A stretch of 64,000 nt of DNA. Origin: Trichopria drosophilae. Lineage: Eukaryota > Arthropoda > Insecta > Hymenoptera > Diapriidae. The translations under genes were made by a program, and so were the position numbers. The DNA lies in the NCBI GenBank assembly GCA_030407085.1, contig CM059584.1:133662001-133726000 (forward strand), given 5' to 3'. This document shows positions 36,779-48,916 of this stretch, piece after piece (position 1 is the first letter of the stretch; each line of letters opens with the position of its first letter). The notes under the pieces are model-generated. The model had not been told where the DNA came from. It searched no databases and saw only the letters and a program-made list of their open reading frames with translations.

Positions 36779-39291
36779 AGTTACAATTGTTATTTTTCAA
36801 TTACGTTGAAGAGTATTAATGTGCTTATATTAAATAACAATTAAAATTATCAGCATTCAATATATATTCAAGTAGTTAACGGTTTTTATTGGTCTTTATT
36901 AAATCAAAATAATCTTCAATTGAAATTATTGAAAAAGAAACCTTCGGGAAACGTTCGTTAAGTAACAAACCAACTATTTTGTAAGCGATAACACCGTTAT
37001 TGATCTTTTTATCAAAAAATGATTCCGTGTCAAGGAAGGATGAACATATGAGATTACCGTATCATTTCATCGATGCATTTTAATCTCAACTTATACTTAA
37101 CTAATTTAATATAAGTCTTGAAGTTACCTTTTGAATTTGTAAGAATGAATAAAGAGTTCTTTATCAAATCTGTGTCATATGCTACATTAATTTACTGTCT
37201 TTGCAGTAGTAACCCCATCTAGATACCGAATGTTAATTTTTTTATTTGGTGATTTAAATCTTGTATGACTTTTAATCGGAATACGAGGTTACAAAATTAT
37301 TATGTAGGATCTTCGTTACGTGATTTAAAAAAGTCGTTCATTTTTTACTGATATTTCAGATATAAATACTTGAACGTAATAATGCCAACTCAGCGACGGA
37401 AAATAAATATTTTGAAAATTATTTAAGAATATTATGAGTACGTTAATATTGTTTGCCGATCATTTTTAAAGAAGAAGGATTTTACGTGAGTGAATGTAAA
37501 CTCATCGAAAAATTCTTTGTGGCACGTTTCAACGGGTCGGAGACATATATGCGGTAAGATTAATCGCGCCGATTCAGCTCATACGCACGAATATGAATGT
37601 TTTCAACGTGCAATGATAATGGGAAGAATAATTTGACGGCCGATTATTCGTCAACTCCCGACAAGGATGTATCCTCGAAAATGTTATTTCTCTTGGGACG
37701 TGTTATCCAAAAATTGAAATTTAAAAAATTAATTTGCTTTTATATTAACCAGTTAATTTGTGATGGTGAAAAATAAACAAGTTGTAAGTTAATGGGTGGT
37801 AAATTTAGGTTATATGGTCATTTTGCATTCAAATTATTGCAATAACATAATAACAGAATAATGCTGTAAATTTAAAAATAAACAAATTTTCGTATATTTA
37901 ATAAAAATGACAATTTTTATAGAATTTCTTTTTGCACATCGTTATTTTTCATCATTTTCCATTAGAATATTTTAGACGGGGGAATAAAAATCACTTTTTA
38001 TTTTGTTTATTACTTTTTTAGTTCATTATTAAAAATTTTCCTGAATTCACATTTGAACTGCTGTTTTAAATGCAATTTTTTTCAGTTCTATCATCTACCT
38101 CATGAGAAATTATAAAAAAATTGTGATTTTTGTTAAATAAATGTCCACAGTTTGTTTATTTTTAAATTTTTAACATTTTTTGAAACGTAATTCGAAAAAA
38201 TGGATTTTGGGCAATAAAAATCGTTCGTTCGAACATTTTTGTATTGTGTTTTAATACTAACAAGTACAAACAAACTTAATTATTAAATTGATGTGCATTT
38301 TTGGTGCTTAGAAGGTTAATAAATATTAAAGTAAAGTAAATTCTACACCTTTCAGGGCCCTTCATTAAGAATCAGTTGTTACATTTTCAAATTTCAAAAT
38401 AGTGGACTAAAATCTGATATTTTGCCAAATTATTTCGAATTTGGTAACTGCAAGGTTTTAGGGTCATTGGCCACGAATTGGACGTCAGTTTTTCAAAATT
38501 CAAAATGGCGGATCCACATGGTGTACCAAAATTGGAATTCCAATACCCCGTAAAAGAGTTTTTTTACATATAGGGACAAAAATATTTCTTTTACAGGTTA
38601 AAAGACAAAGATTTTTAAAACATCTCGTAGTCGGTATAAATATACCTTTTACCAGTTAAAAGACACGTCAGTATAAACGCGGTAATTTTTGGATATAAGA
38701 AAAATTATTACCTGCTATAATTCAGTTAATGAACCAGTTTAGAAAAAATATGGAGCCTATTCCTAACCTATAAACAACAGATTCATAATTTCAGTCATCT
38801 GATAATTTTTCATAATTGTTATAAAATTATTGACATTATTTTGACGTTTTTAGAATTTAAATGTGGATCAAATTTCCCGCGATTTTTAATTTACACTTTA
38901 TGTTTGGTAAATTATTTGGGTATCAAAAGGATAGATCATTGTAACGGTGAATTTTTTGTATATAAAAGTTTGTACTGATTAATATCTTAATTATTACATA
39001 AAATTCTATAAATTTGCAGATTTTTTGTATCTTTAAAGTGTGTAGGTTAGAAAGTTAAGCCTTACGACCCGGGTAATATAGTCCCGATACAAACAAGAGA
39101 TTGATCCTTCCACGCAAGTGCTTTTCAGGATGTTTTTTGTTACATGTATTAAAAAAGTCCACCCTTTGCCAATTGAAGGCGTTAAACATGAGGTATTGGC
39201 CCACAAGTATAACAAAAGGTGGGGAAAAGCACGAAAATTTTGCGAGGATCTTTAAGAATTTCAAAGAACTTTTTAGATTATTTTTCTCCTA
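36779..39291. other. Intergenic intron sequence; one higher-complexity island
   Basis: No gene recognised. About 37500-37690 is visibly more complex and GC-richer than its surroundings and has no open frame, so it may be a conserved regulatory element downstream of TRPA gene 1. A dispersed ATGGCGGATCC repeat copy lies at about 38505. Confidence 0.4.
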
Positions 39292-39773
39292 CACTGAGAG
39301 AAATTATTTATTACTAGTTAATGTAAGCTAATTTCAAGGCTTTTACATTAACTGTAATGATATAACAGTAACTATAAAGTCAAAAACGACAAGTAACTTT
39401 GAGAAGAAAATACCAGCACTTTCCTGCAGGTCAGCAATGTTATTGTATATTAACTCGTATATTTTAACTTTAAATGAGCGTTCCCTAATAAATCTTATAT
39501 TAAATTCTGTCATTTTGAACTGCGCATATCAACAACGCGTCGAAAAATTCGCAGAAAATCGAATGACTGCGCGTGTGTATGTTTGTTTATTTCTGTTTCG
39601 GTGAAACTGTAAGCGCGTAAATATGGCACGTAATGATCCCGGCACTAATATTTAAAATTCTTATATTAACTGTTAACATAACACATTTAATCAAAATCAA
39701 AATTCTGTTAGCTTTATTATGAAGCTATTACATTAACTGTAAACAAACATTTCTCTAACAACACTTGTCAGTG
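39292..39773. mobile_element. TA/CACTGAGAGAAAT MITE with reiterated words
   Basis: TA on both sides; left end CACTGAGAGAAAT; right end, inverted, CACTGACAAGTGTTGTTAGA. The interior is rich in TTAACTGTAA and TTACATTAACTG in both directions. Terminal class shared with 20460 and 24819. Confidence 0.75.
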
Positions 39774-39824
39774 TAGTGTTTCTTATAATATCAGTTTAAA
39801 AGTTGGTATTTTTACTACCTAGTA

Positions 39825-40126
39825 CAGTAGAACCCCGCTGGATTGTCACGGTCGATTTCGAGTCTTCCTCGCAAACCCCGCTGCACTGTCGGCAATAGGG
39901 GAAGTATCGCTTCCACCTCTACGCCGTAATCACGTGACGTGCATAACCAATCGCAGACAATCTCTCTGCTTCCTATTGTAACTCCAAACCAATGCGTATG
40001 TCTAACTAAACACGCCCCTGAGGCGGCCAGCGGCGTGGTGGGGGTAAAGGGATTCCGAGAAGTGCCAATCCAGCGAGGCTGAATCCCGACAATACAGCGG
40101 TGTGCCAATCCAGCGGGGTTCTACTG
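39825..40126. mobile_element. TA/CAGT MITE, CGCTGGATTG subfamily
   Basis: 302 bp, TA on both sides, TIR CAGTAGAACCCCGCTGGATT at both ends. Internal box GTGGTGGGGGTAAAGGGATT near 40034. GC-rich relative to its surroundings. Confidence 0.92.
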
Positions 40127-40223
40127 TATAATACAGAATGTAACTTATAAGAAACTATATAAGTGCTAACAGCCATATTAGAACATTCTTTTTAAACATA
40201 AGAATTTAATAGAATATCTTTTA

Positions 40224-40343
40224 CACGGTAATAAGTAAATGCTAAAAAACGAAGATTGTTATGGATACTATGGGATTTCAGTAATAACAATATTTCTTTT
40301 ACGGAGTACAATTTGTAACTGATAAAAAACTCTTTTCTCCGTG
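40224..40343. mobile_element. Short TA/CACGG MITE
   Basis: 120 bp between TA dinucleotides with ends CACGGTAATAAG and, inverted, CACGGAGAAAAGAG. Probably an internally deleted member of the CACGGAGAAAA class. Confidence 0.6.
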
Positions 40344-40805
40344 TATCTCGAAATTTGTTAATGAGTTTTGGTGTCGCTGATCGGCGAATCCATTAAATTT
40401 ATGAAATTCAAAATCGCGGATAAAATATGGTAGACTACAAGTTGAAACTGCTTGATTTAGGGCAGTACTCTTACGGAGATCAGGGTAAATCTAGTTACTG
40501 TATTAACTAACCAAAAAAACGTTGCATTACATCAACACTCTTTTTTCAATTAACTTAAACAAAATTCCATCCGATATGTTGTATCCGACATTTTGAATTT
40601 CAAAAATCTGATAACGAAATCGTTATTAACGATCCTGAAATCTCACGATTAACATGTTAGAAATTAATCAGATTAAAGGAATAATTCGTATCGCGGTCTT
40701 CAATGCAAATCAGTATATTAACATTTGCAAAGGGCTATAAAATTTATAATAATATATAATTAGATTTTCTCTTTATAATACATTTCAACATAAACTCAGT
40801 GAAAA

Positions 40806-40832
40806 CGGGTGCCTTTGAGTAGAATCACCCAT
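40806..40832. mobile_element. Terminal relic of the TGGGTGATTCTCC element
   Basis: AGAATCACCCATAT matches the right end of the 1.38-kb elements, preceded by GGGTGCCTTTG. Only the terminus remains recognisable. Confidence 0.5.
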
Positions 40833-41892
40833 ATAGATCGTTTTATGTATTTTAAAATAAAACGAAAATCTGTTAAATCAATATTGTACTGTATGAAGTT
40901 TTTTGTCCTACATAGTGAATAGTACCATGTAATATCTTGATGCATATATAACTATGCTTTATAAAAATCTGCTACAGTTTTTGGAGTTTCAGTATCCCCG
41001 TGGTCAAAATTGACCAAGCAGATTACAAGACACAGAGATTGCAAACACACAATTCTAATATCTTAACAACCAATAATTTTTGTTTAAAAATCACTTACCT
41101 CAGAATAAGTAACAGCATGGCTCATTGTTCTACGCGTTATTAACCGAATTAAAACGAAATTATAAGCAGGCTACACATTTTGACCCGCCGAACACAAATC
41201 TACTATAAAAATAGGGATAGGGAGGCTAATTTCAAAGATAACCTCAAAAAAACTTCATCCCTCCTTTTCGCCGTCGGAGTTTTTTCAAAAAAATAAAATG
41301 GCGGCTTTAAGACGGCTCCCGCAAGTTGTAATTTTGGTATAAGAATGCGATATCAATATCCTAATTGGATAAACAACTATGGTTAAAAAACTATTTTATA
41401 TAACTAATTTGAGTTTATGACTGAACGTTCATGAGATTAGATATTCACAAATTATGACTTGTTGCTGACTTTTTCATCCTAATTCTCTACGTTTTCGACC
41501 ATAACACGATAAAATGATCGATATTTATGTAAAAAAATGCAAAAGTACAACTTTTAGACCCCATCTTAATGCCGCAATCTTGATTTTTGTCAAAAGTCCG
41601 GCGGGAAAATGAAGAACCGATTGCAGCTTTCATCGCAAAAACGTAAGTCTTGCGGAGAATCATCGAAAAAACTGGTACTTTTTTTCGAAAAAAAAAGATC
41701 ACAACTTTTTTATTTGAAATTCCCGACTGACTGACCACGAGATACGAAAGAGGAGGTCCAAACCTAACCTTGATTTATTTGAATTTTTTTATCAGCGTTT
41801 GGTACAAAAGTTGCACGAAAAATGTTAATCCGATACAATTGCAGGAGACAAATAACATGCAGTTTCAACTTTTATCTATAAGATGTAAACAT
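40833..41892. other. Intron sequence, no gene seen
   Basis: About 1 kb of AT-rich sequence with a few GGCGGCTTT-type words and no supportable feature. Confidence 0.4.
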
Positions 41893-42312
41893 GTAGGCGA
41901 AGTAGGGGTAAAGTGGAATACGGTGCAAAGTGGGATTTTGGCGTTTCGTCGTATTGGAACATTTCCTATGTGTTTGTTTGCATTGTTTATTTATAAATGA
42001 GTTATTGTAATTCAAATTTTGAAATATATTTCAGTTTTCATTCAGTATTTACCAACCGAACATGACCTAGGAGTTCGAAGTCAATTTGTAAATTTAGACA
42101 TATTTTCAATCGACTAGTAAGTATCAATAAATTAAGCGTAATTAAAATCTGAATTCAAAGACTTAATAGTCTTCTCTTACACTCTATTTTCGTTTTTTAT
42201 TTGTTTCATTTGGGGTTGAGGATAATTTTTTACAACGTGTTTAAAAAAAATCTATTTTGGGGCAAAGTGGGATGTGTTCCGTTTTGATTTAGGTTCACAG
42301 AGATAAGAAAGA

Positions 42313-42344
<32 letters not shown>

Positions 42345-42602
42345 CCTCTCTCCCCCTCTCTCTTTCTCTCTCTGTCAATCCTTTCCAGAAGTAATTTTAA
42401 CAACCCATCCCACAAAAAAAGTTTTTTTCGTAAAAATGAAATTTGGAGTATTAAACAGATACTTTTTTTTAAATGCGTTTCATAATCGGTTAGTTAAGGA
42501 CCTAAATAAGGGTTTCTAAACCACACCTAACCATTCTTATGCCCCATATTTTTTGTATACGAGTTTTCCGAAAATCATCCCACTTTGCCCCTACTTCCCC
42601 TA
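41893..42602. mobile_element. TIR element, AGTAGGGGYAAAGTGGGAT ends
   Basis: The left end GAAGTAGGGGTAAAG (with AAAGTGGGAT again downstream) is mirrored at the right by CCCACTTTGCCCCTACTTCC, ending at about 42602. A further GGGGCAAAGTGGGAT lies inside at about 42260. About 710 bp with no coding frame. Target duplication not clear. Confidence 0.7.
42318..42375. repeat. (CT)n microsatellite
   Basis: Nearly pure CT with a few CC and TT interruptions, inside the preceding TIR element. Confidence 0.95.
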
Positions 42603-42609
42603 CGTTTGT

Positions 42610-43382
42610 TGAAAATGACTCATATAATAACCACAGCGGCGCCAAGCGGCGGGATTTGGAAACACGAACAATAAACAGAGGAATCTTAAAGAAGCAGGTT
42701 TACGCTTTCGTTGATGTTTGAAGTACATAATTTTGATTGACATGCAAAAGATGTATCGAGTGATAAACGTCATGAATTAGATTAATAAATCTGATAGAAG
42801 AAATGCGACATCTTTATGACGTATATAATAAAGGTACTCCGAAACAATGCGAAACCGGCGAGGACGCGTCGGTGAACTTCTTCCGCAAATTCGAGGGCAC
42901 CCATTAAGTTTTTAAGCACGTAATTGCAGGATCATGAGAGCACGAAACACGTACGCGCATAGTTGCTTGCGACACGATTTCCGTAGTATCATAGCGCGTA
43001 GCTGCCGTCAAACACTGCATAAAAAATAAATCTGTAGCTTCCAATTGGTTGGCCCCCCAATTTCGGCCCCCCAGTTCCAACCCCTCCTTTTTCGAGCCGA
43101 TATTTTTTCGAGATATTTCCCTGGGAAGAACGAGTTACGACGCATTCTTCAGGACGAGTGCATCGATTTTTGATGAGTGTCATTCCGTATCTTCGAAGTG
43201 TGAGTTGCAACAAACGGTTTAATCGAGAATTGCATAATTTAACGGAAAGTGTTTTTGCAATTTTTTTGCATCATACCAACAGCGATTACTTCATGGTCGG
43301 TGACACATATTAACTGTTTAAAGATCTGGTGATGCAAAATCTAAACGATATAACAAAGATATCCAATGGATAATGAGTCCTT
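42610..43382 (+). promoter_or_regulatory. High-complexity island; candidate upstream exon for TRPA gene 2
   Basis: GC-richer, non-repetitive sequence (for example the stretch around 42855-42900) with no long open frame. At its right end ATG 43366 begins MDNES and meets a strong donor, TCCTT|GTAAGT, at 43382. Phase 2 there is compatible with the acceptor at 48915: the join would read MDNESL-MSRLWK, in frame with TRPA gene 2. This is a prediction and could be chance. Confidence 0.35.
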
Positions 43383-46300
43383 GTAAGTATTTTCTTTTTT
43401 CACGAAATGAAAGACAATCTGAAATAAATAAAATTACTTATTAGACCTATTAATGTAGTATTATTATAACAATTGAAGCGTTTGAAAGAATAAGCCCTTT
43501 AATTTTTAATCTGCTTATCAAAATATATAAGTCATGAATGTTTGAAGTCGATAACACTGCAATTGGAAGTACTTAATAAGTTCTTACAGAACCAATGCAA
43601 ACAAGCCAGAAACTTTGTTTACATTCTAATTCTGAGCAACAAAACTGATGAACACCGCGTGTAGGTTATTTACTGAACAACATATTTCGTTTTAGTATGG
43701 ATTATGTATGGCATTGAATCCTCGAAAAAAAAAGAAGGAATTCATTGCGTCGGAAATGTAAAAAATTAAGAAATTTAGGACTCATGAGCAAATGACGAAA
43801 AACTAATAAATAAAAACCGGATAGATTGATAAAATAATCTGTAAAAATATAATACAATTTCACAAATCTATATTTGTTATTATTCGAATTTTTTGTCAAA
43901 TAGCTCCATTTTCAGTAAAAAGAGAGTGTAGACTTGATTATCCAGTTGAAACATGTTTAACTAATCTAGTCTTATTCTATGATACTAAAAGTATCCAAAA
44001 CATATTGGTTCAAACTCGTTCTTATTGTTTCGGTCGTTTTATCCACAAAATGGTTACATGTTTAATCAACACAAAACAAACTCAACATACAAATTTAACA
44101 TTTGCTAACTCAACATTTAACAAACTCGACATTTTCAATGTCAACATTTTATTAAATCAACAAAGTATATAAATAATATAAAAAATAAAATTGTAAAACA
44201 TTACTTAACAACAAGAATAAATATAAATTACAACAATCATTGAAATCTCACGTGCATTCAACGCAATCATGCTACACTAACACATACCATTCAACAGCAT
44301 ATCTATCATGATCTAACCTATCCTAACATAACTTAACATAACCTAACCTAACCTAACCTAACCTAACCGAAATACTAATTTAATGGAATATCTCCTTGGA
44401 AATGCGCACAATATTCATGAAATTCTTTAATACATTTGTATTATTGACCATTATTAACATAGATTTAAGATTTAATTTATGTTACGATTAATGCTATTAC
44501 TCTTAATGTTCAAAATACAAATTCAATAAACTAAAAATAATGTTGAATTTCTTATTGTTGAAATTGCAAATGTTGAGTTTCCTAAATGTTGAGTTTGAAT
44601 TTTGAAATTGCAAATGACAACATTTCACAATGTTAATTAGACCTGTTACCGACAAATAAAATTTTAAACGCGAAAATCTCGTTTTTCGAAATAAACATTC
44701 CTTCAAACGCTTCAATTTTTCTGAAAAAAATGTATATATTAATGGCAGATTCTCGAAAAAGTCGAATTTAGTTTTATCGAGTTGATCATTTTTGTTTCAA
44801 CTTATTATCGATTTACTTTTGCTCAATTCTTAGTTGATGTCTTGTTTACTAAAAATATTACAGTGGTCCCCAACTTTTTCGAGTTTGAATTAAATATAAA
44901 GATAAAAAATGTCAAATTCTCAACATTCTAGACTGTACCGGTACTGAAACCATTGAAACAAACATAAACATCTTATACTTATTAGAAAATAAATCATTCT
45001 TGCACAGGATCATTCCCTCAACAAAAAATGTTATAAGGGAAAGGCGAAATGAAAAAAATTGCTAGAAGTTGATAAACATAACCTTACTTTCTGACGAACT
45101 GCGTACATTACTTTGTTACTATCGGAATGAATTACAAATATGCTACGATTATTAAATAAAAAATTGCTCACCTTTTGATTACATAACATGAAGGAATGAC
45201 TTTAAAAAATGTAATATTCAAAAAAGTTGTCGTCAAATTAGTTTCTACAAAACATATGTTCATCAACCGTCCGCTATAGTGTATGTTGTCAAAGCTAATG
45301 TTGCCAACTAAAAAAAATGGAGCTTAATAAACCTGTAAATTTTTTTCTAATCGCACTGTTTTAAAACGGTGAAGGAATATCGATTTTTTACGGACATATT
45401 TTTAATTATATTTAAAAATATTTCCATTTGCATTTTTTAAACTATAAACTCATGTAGATACAGTCAGTACTATCCCATACGAGTAAAAAGTAAGATAAGA
45501 AACTATAAGTAAGGACTTTTACGATTAAAGTTAATGATTCTCTTCGAATTTAGCAGTTGCGACAAATTAAGGGAATGATTTTCAGGATACTTTCTTGAAT
45601 ATATCTTGTTTGTTTATCATACAAAAAATACATTTTTTTTCATAAATTTGTACATCTAATACAGTAGTATAATTAATGAACAAGACATTTCGTAATTAAT
45701 TATCTTATTTGTTAAAAATCATTAAGGACATCAATTTCGATTTTTGTTGAGAATCAGCCTAATATTTATTCAACTAAAATCATAATCATAAATTTTAACA
45801 AAAATGAAATAAAAAAGCCAATAAAGTTAAGCAAAAATCTTCTGATTAAATACTACTATTTACCTTTTCTCGTTTATCATGATTGACCAGTGGCCTTCAA
45901 GTTCGCATATTTTCTAAGAGAAAAATTAAGTTGACTCTTCGATTATACACGATGTCTACTTGTTCACAAATAAATATTTACGAATCGTTCATCGACCGCA
46001 ATCGACAATAAGTCGATTGTTGCAAATGTTATTTGTTCTCGAAAGGTTCACTGGTCGTTAGCAAACTCTAAAAACTAAACTACTATAAATGTTATATTAG
46101 AATCGTTTTATCGCATCAAACATTTTGGAACTTTTTCAGTGTTCTCTAGATAAATTTGGGCCTCAAGATTTTTTGAACACATGAAATTGATAGACCTTTT
46201 ATCGATCTTTCCAAAGGCACCAAAATTAGGAAAGAAAAACAAATTATTACTCAAAAATGAGTGAGTGTAAAAAATACCGCAAATTTGTCTTTTTGTTTAA

Positions 46301-47652
46301 TTGGATTTTGTATAAAACGTCAAAGAATGCTTTAGAATTTGTTCAGAATTGTTTGGATTTTTTTTTAATTTATGAAAAAATTCGAGAATTTAAATTTTCA
46401 AAATTGTCTCCAAAAATTCTGCAAAAATTCGATTGCATTCTGTGATGAATTCTTAGCCCTTTTTGTAATTATTTCTTTAAAAATCTAATAGTTTTTTCGT
46501 TAAAACATCCTCAACATAACTAGCAAAAATTCTCGTTACGGCCGCCATTTTGGATCATTCAGGTGACAAAATTAACATTCCAAATACAGTTTTCTGAAGT
46601 TCAGACATTCCCTCCATCATCTAAATTGGTTTAAAGATGATTCCATATCGGACAGTTGATAAAGAATCCAATTTAGAAAAAATTGTCGGTGTTTTTTACA
46701 CACAACCTCATTTTTTAGTAATGATTTGCTTTCTTTTTTAATACTGCCACTGGAAAGAAAGAAAAGTCTTCCAATTTCATGGGTTTAAATATTTTTACTA
46801 ATAAGTATTTCAAATAACGAAAATCATTCAAAATAATAGACAAATGGTTTTTACTTTTTATGTAATTAAAATATGATTTTGTTGTACATTTTTGCTTCTT
46901 TATTTTAGTAAGATGTTTTTTGATAAACAAACTTGAATAAACAAACTATAATAAATATTTTCTTTTAGAAATAATGTTTGCTGAAAGGAAATTTGCTTAA
47001 TCAAGACGAAATTTGTTACTAGGCCTTTTTTGGTCGCTGATTAAGAACCTATCTTCAGATTTTCAAAATTTAAAATGTCGGCCTCAAAATTGCGTACAAA
47101 GTGCATTATCTAGACGAAATCGGATCCGTCATTTTGAATTTTAAAAATCAGGAATCCTTAAAATCTCCGAGTAACAAATTTCAGCTGTTTTGCCCAATCA
47201 CAAATATAAAATGTAAAAATATAACGTAAAACTTCACAATAACAATTTAAAACCAAAGTTCTTGTATTTTGTTTTTTGTAATCTGTAATACTTTTTACTA
47301 TAATAAATATTTATTGACAAATATACTATTGTTGTAAATAAATTCTAAAAATAAATAAGCATAATTTTAATTCTGTATAAACTATAAGATAAAAAATCTT
47401 TCACGAAGATTAAAAATGGCGGATCCAATATGGCTGCTAAAAAATTATAAAATCTTTGAAATTTTTTCGTATTGTTGTTTTGGGCGTTGTTTATTAAGGA
47501 GCTGACTTCAGATTTTCTACATTTTTAATGGCGGATTAAAGATGTCGGACCGATTATAAATTTTATTGATTTACGACACGAGAATTTTTGTGATCGGTAA
47601 ATTGAATCCACCATTTTTAAAAACTAAAGTCAGATTTGTAATGACTTCGATA
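43383..47652. other. AT-rich intron sequence; interstitial CCTAA run
   Basis: No gene seen. 44341-44368 is an almost perfect CCTAA array (five to six units), the complement of the insect telomere unit TTAGG. Scattered GGCCGCCATTTTGGATC-like repeat copies occur near 46540 and 47070-47130. Confidence 0.5.
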
Positions 47653-47885
47653 GGGTGCGAGTTAAAAAACCGACAGTCTAAAATCCGATAGTCAAAAAAC
47701 CAACAGTCGAAAAGCCGACAAAACAAAAAAAACTTACACATCAAAAAGCGGACAATCATTGTTTGAATTGCCTGTTTTTTGACTGTAGAGTTTTTGATTA
47801 TCGGTTTTTTGACCTGTCGGCTTTTTGGCAATCTGTTTTTTCACTTGTCAGCTTTTTGATCTCTTGGCTTTTCGACCCGCACCCC
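47653..47885. mobile_element. Small TIR element built of AAAAAGCCGACAG words
   Basis: TIR GGGTGCGAGTTAAAAAACC at the left and inverted GGGTGCGGGTCGAAAAGCC at the right. The whole interior is a degenerate series of GTCAAAAAACCGACAG-like words, forward in the left half and inverted in the right half. About 233 bp, noncoding. Confidence 0.8.
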
Positions 47886-48500
47886 TTCAAAATAGCCAAG
47901 ATTTTTTGTCATTTTTCGCCATTTTGAATTTTTAAAATCTGAAGTTAGATTCGTGATCCAAAAAATCTTTTCTCGCTAAAAAATTTAGACTTTTTAAAAC
48001 AATTTTAAACATAATCATAAGTTATTAAAATGAGAAATAAGTAAGCTTTGACTTTACCTGATTAACTCAAAATCTGCAGTAAAATTGGGACCATTTAAGT
48101 TGTTCAAAAAAACTTGATCTCTTAAACATTTAAATACAGTTTTATTTAATATTAATTTCACAAGTTTAACCATTAAAATAAATCCCGAAAAATAAGAAAA
48201 AAGTCACAAAAGATGTGTCTTAAGTTCAGAAATAAAAAGTGAAGAAATGAAAAATGCTTGTCAATAAAATGATAATATTTTCTTCTATGAGGTGACTAAC
48301 AACGGATCATAATGAAAGGAAATCACGGACAATTTGTAGATTTGGAAGTTGACTCCTACACCCCAAACATTCAATTACTTAATTGGTCAAGGTGAAAAAG
48401 TGGAGATTTGATGATAAGAACTAATAACGAATTATTAGTTGATTAATCTCTATTTTCGTCCCTGTGAAAGCTCTGAACATTAACAATGCTTCAATCGTCG
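47886..48500. other. 5' flank of TRPA gene 2, no other feature
   Basis: Ordinary AT-rich sequence; one ATTTTGAATTTTTAAAATC repeat word near 47920. Nothing else recognised. Confidence 0.4.
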
Positions 48501-48504
48501 CTCG

Positions 48505-48588
48505 CACTCCTTTAAAAAGAAGCGATCGCGTCGCGTCAGCTCAACCACCTACAAATGGATTTTAATGCGCTCAGTACGCAACGAGCTC
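48505..48588 (+). promoter_or_regulatory. Candidate promoter and 5' UTR exon of TRPA gene 2
   Basis: TTTAAAAAG (TATA-like) at about 48511, an initiator-like GTCAGCTC about 25 bp on, and a donor GAGCTC|GTAAGT after 48588. Splicing to 48916 would place a short out-of-frame upstream ORF (ATG 48555) across the channel ATG. Predicted from sequence only. Confidence 0.45.
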
Positions 48589-48916
48589 GTAAGTATCTTG
48601 GGCGACTAACATGAGCCGAGTACCAATGACGATAAAGTGGTTCAAACGACTATCTTCAGATCACCACTGCTGCGACGTCACTGAAAAAATCTCAATCGAT
48701 CATTTTCCCCCCTTGAACATCTTCTCCGACATCAAATTTTGCATAAAATCTAATTGAAGAAATCAGCGTATAAAGAAGAATAGTCCAAAAGGGACCGAAA
48801 GGTATTCATGATGATCGTTGATGTAAACTGACTCTTCGAGTGAGTAATTTCTTAGTTTTCCTTTGTATTCGCTGACTAACATAAGATCCCTCTTATTTTG
48901 TTATCCAAATTTTAGG

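Noticed and set aside
39815..40108. 97-codon minus-strand frame at 39.8-40.1 kb
   Set aside because: It lies wholly within the 302-bp CAGT MITE, whose GC-rich interior lacks stops by chance.
48863..48916. Open frame of TRPA gene 2 extending upstream to 48863
   Set aside because: The codon at 48863 is TTG, and a TTTTAG acceptor ends at 48915, one base before ATG 48917, so the extension is intronic.
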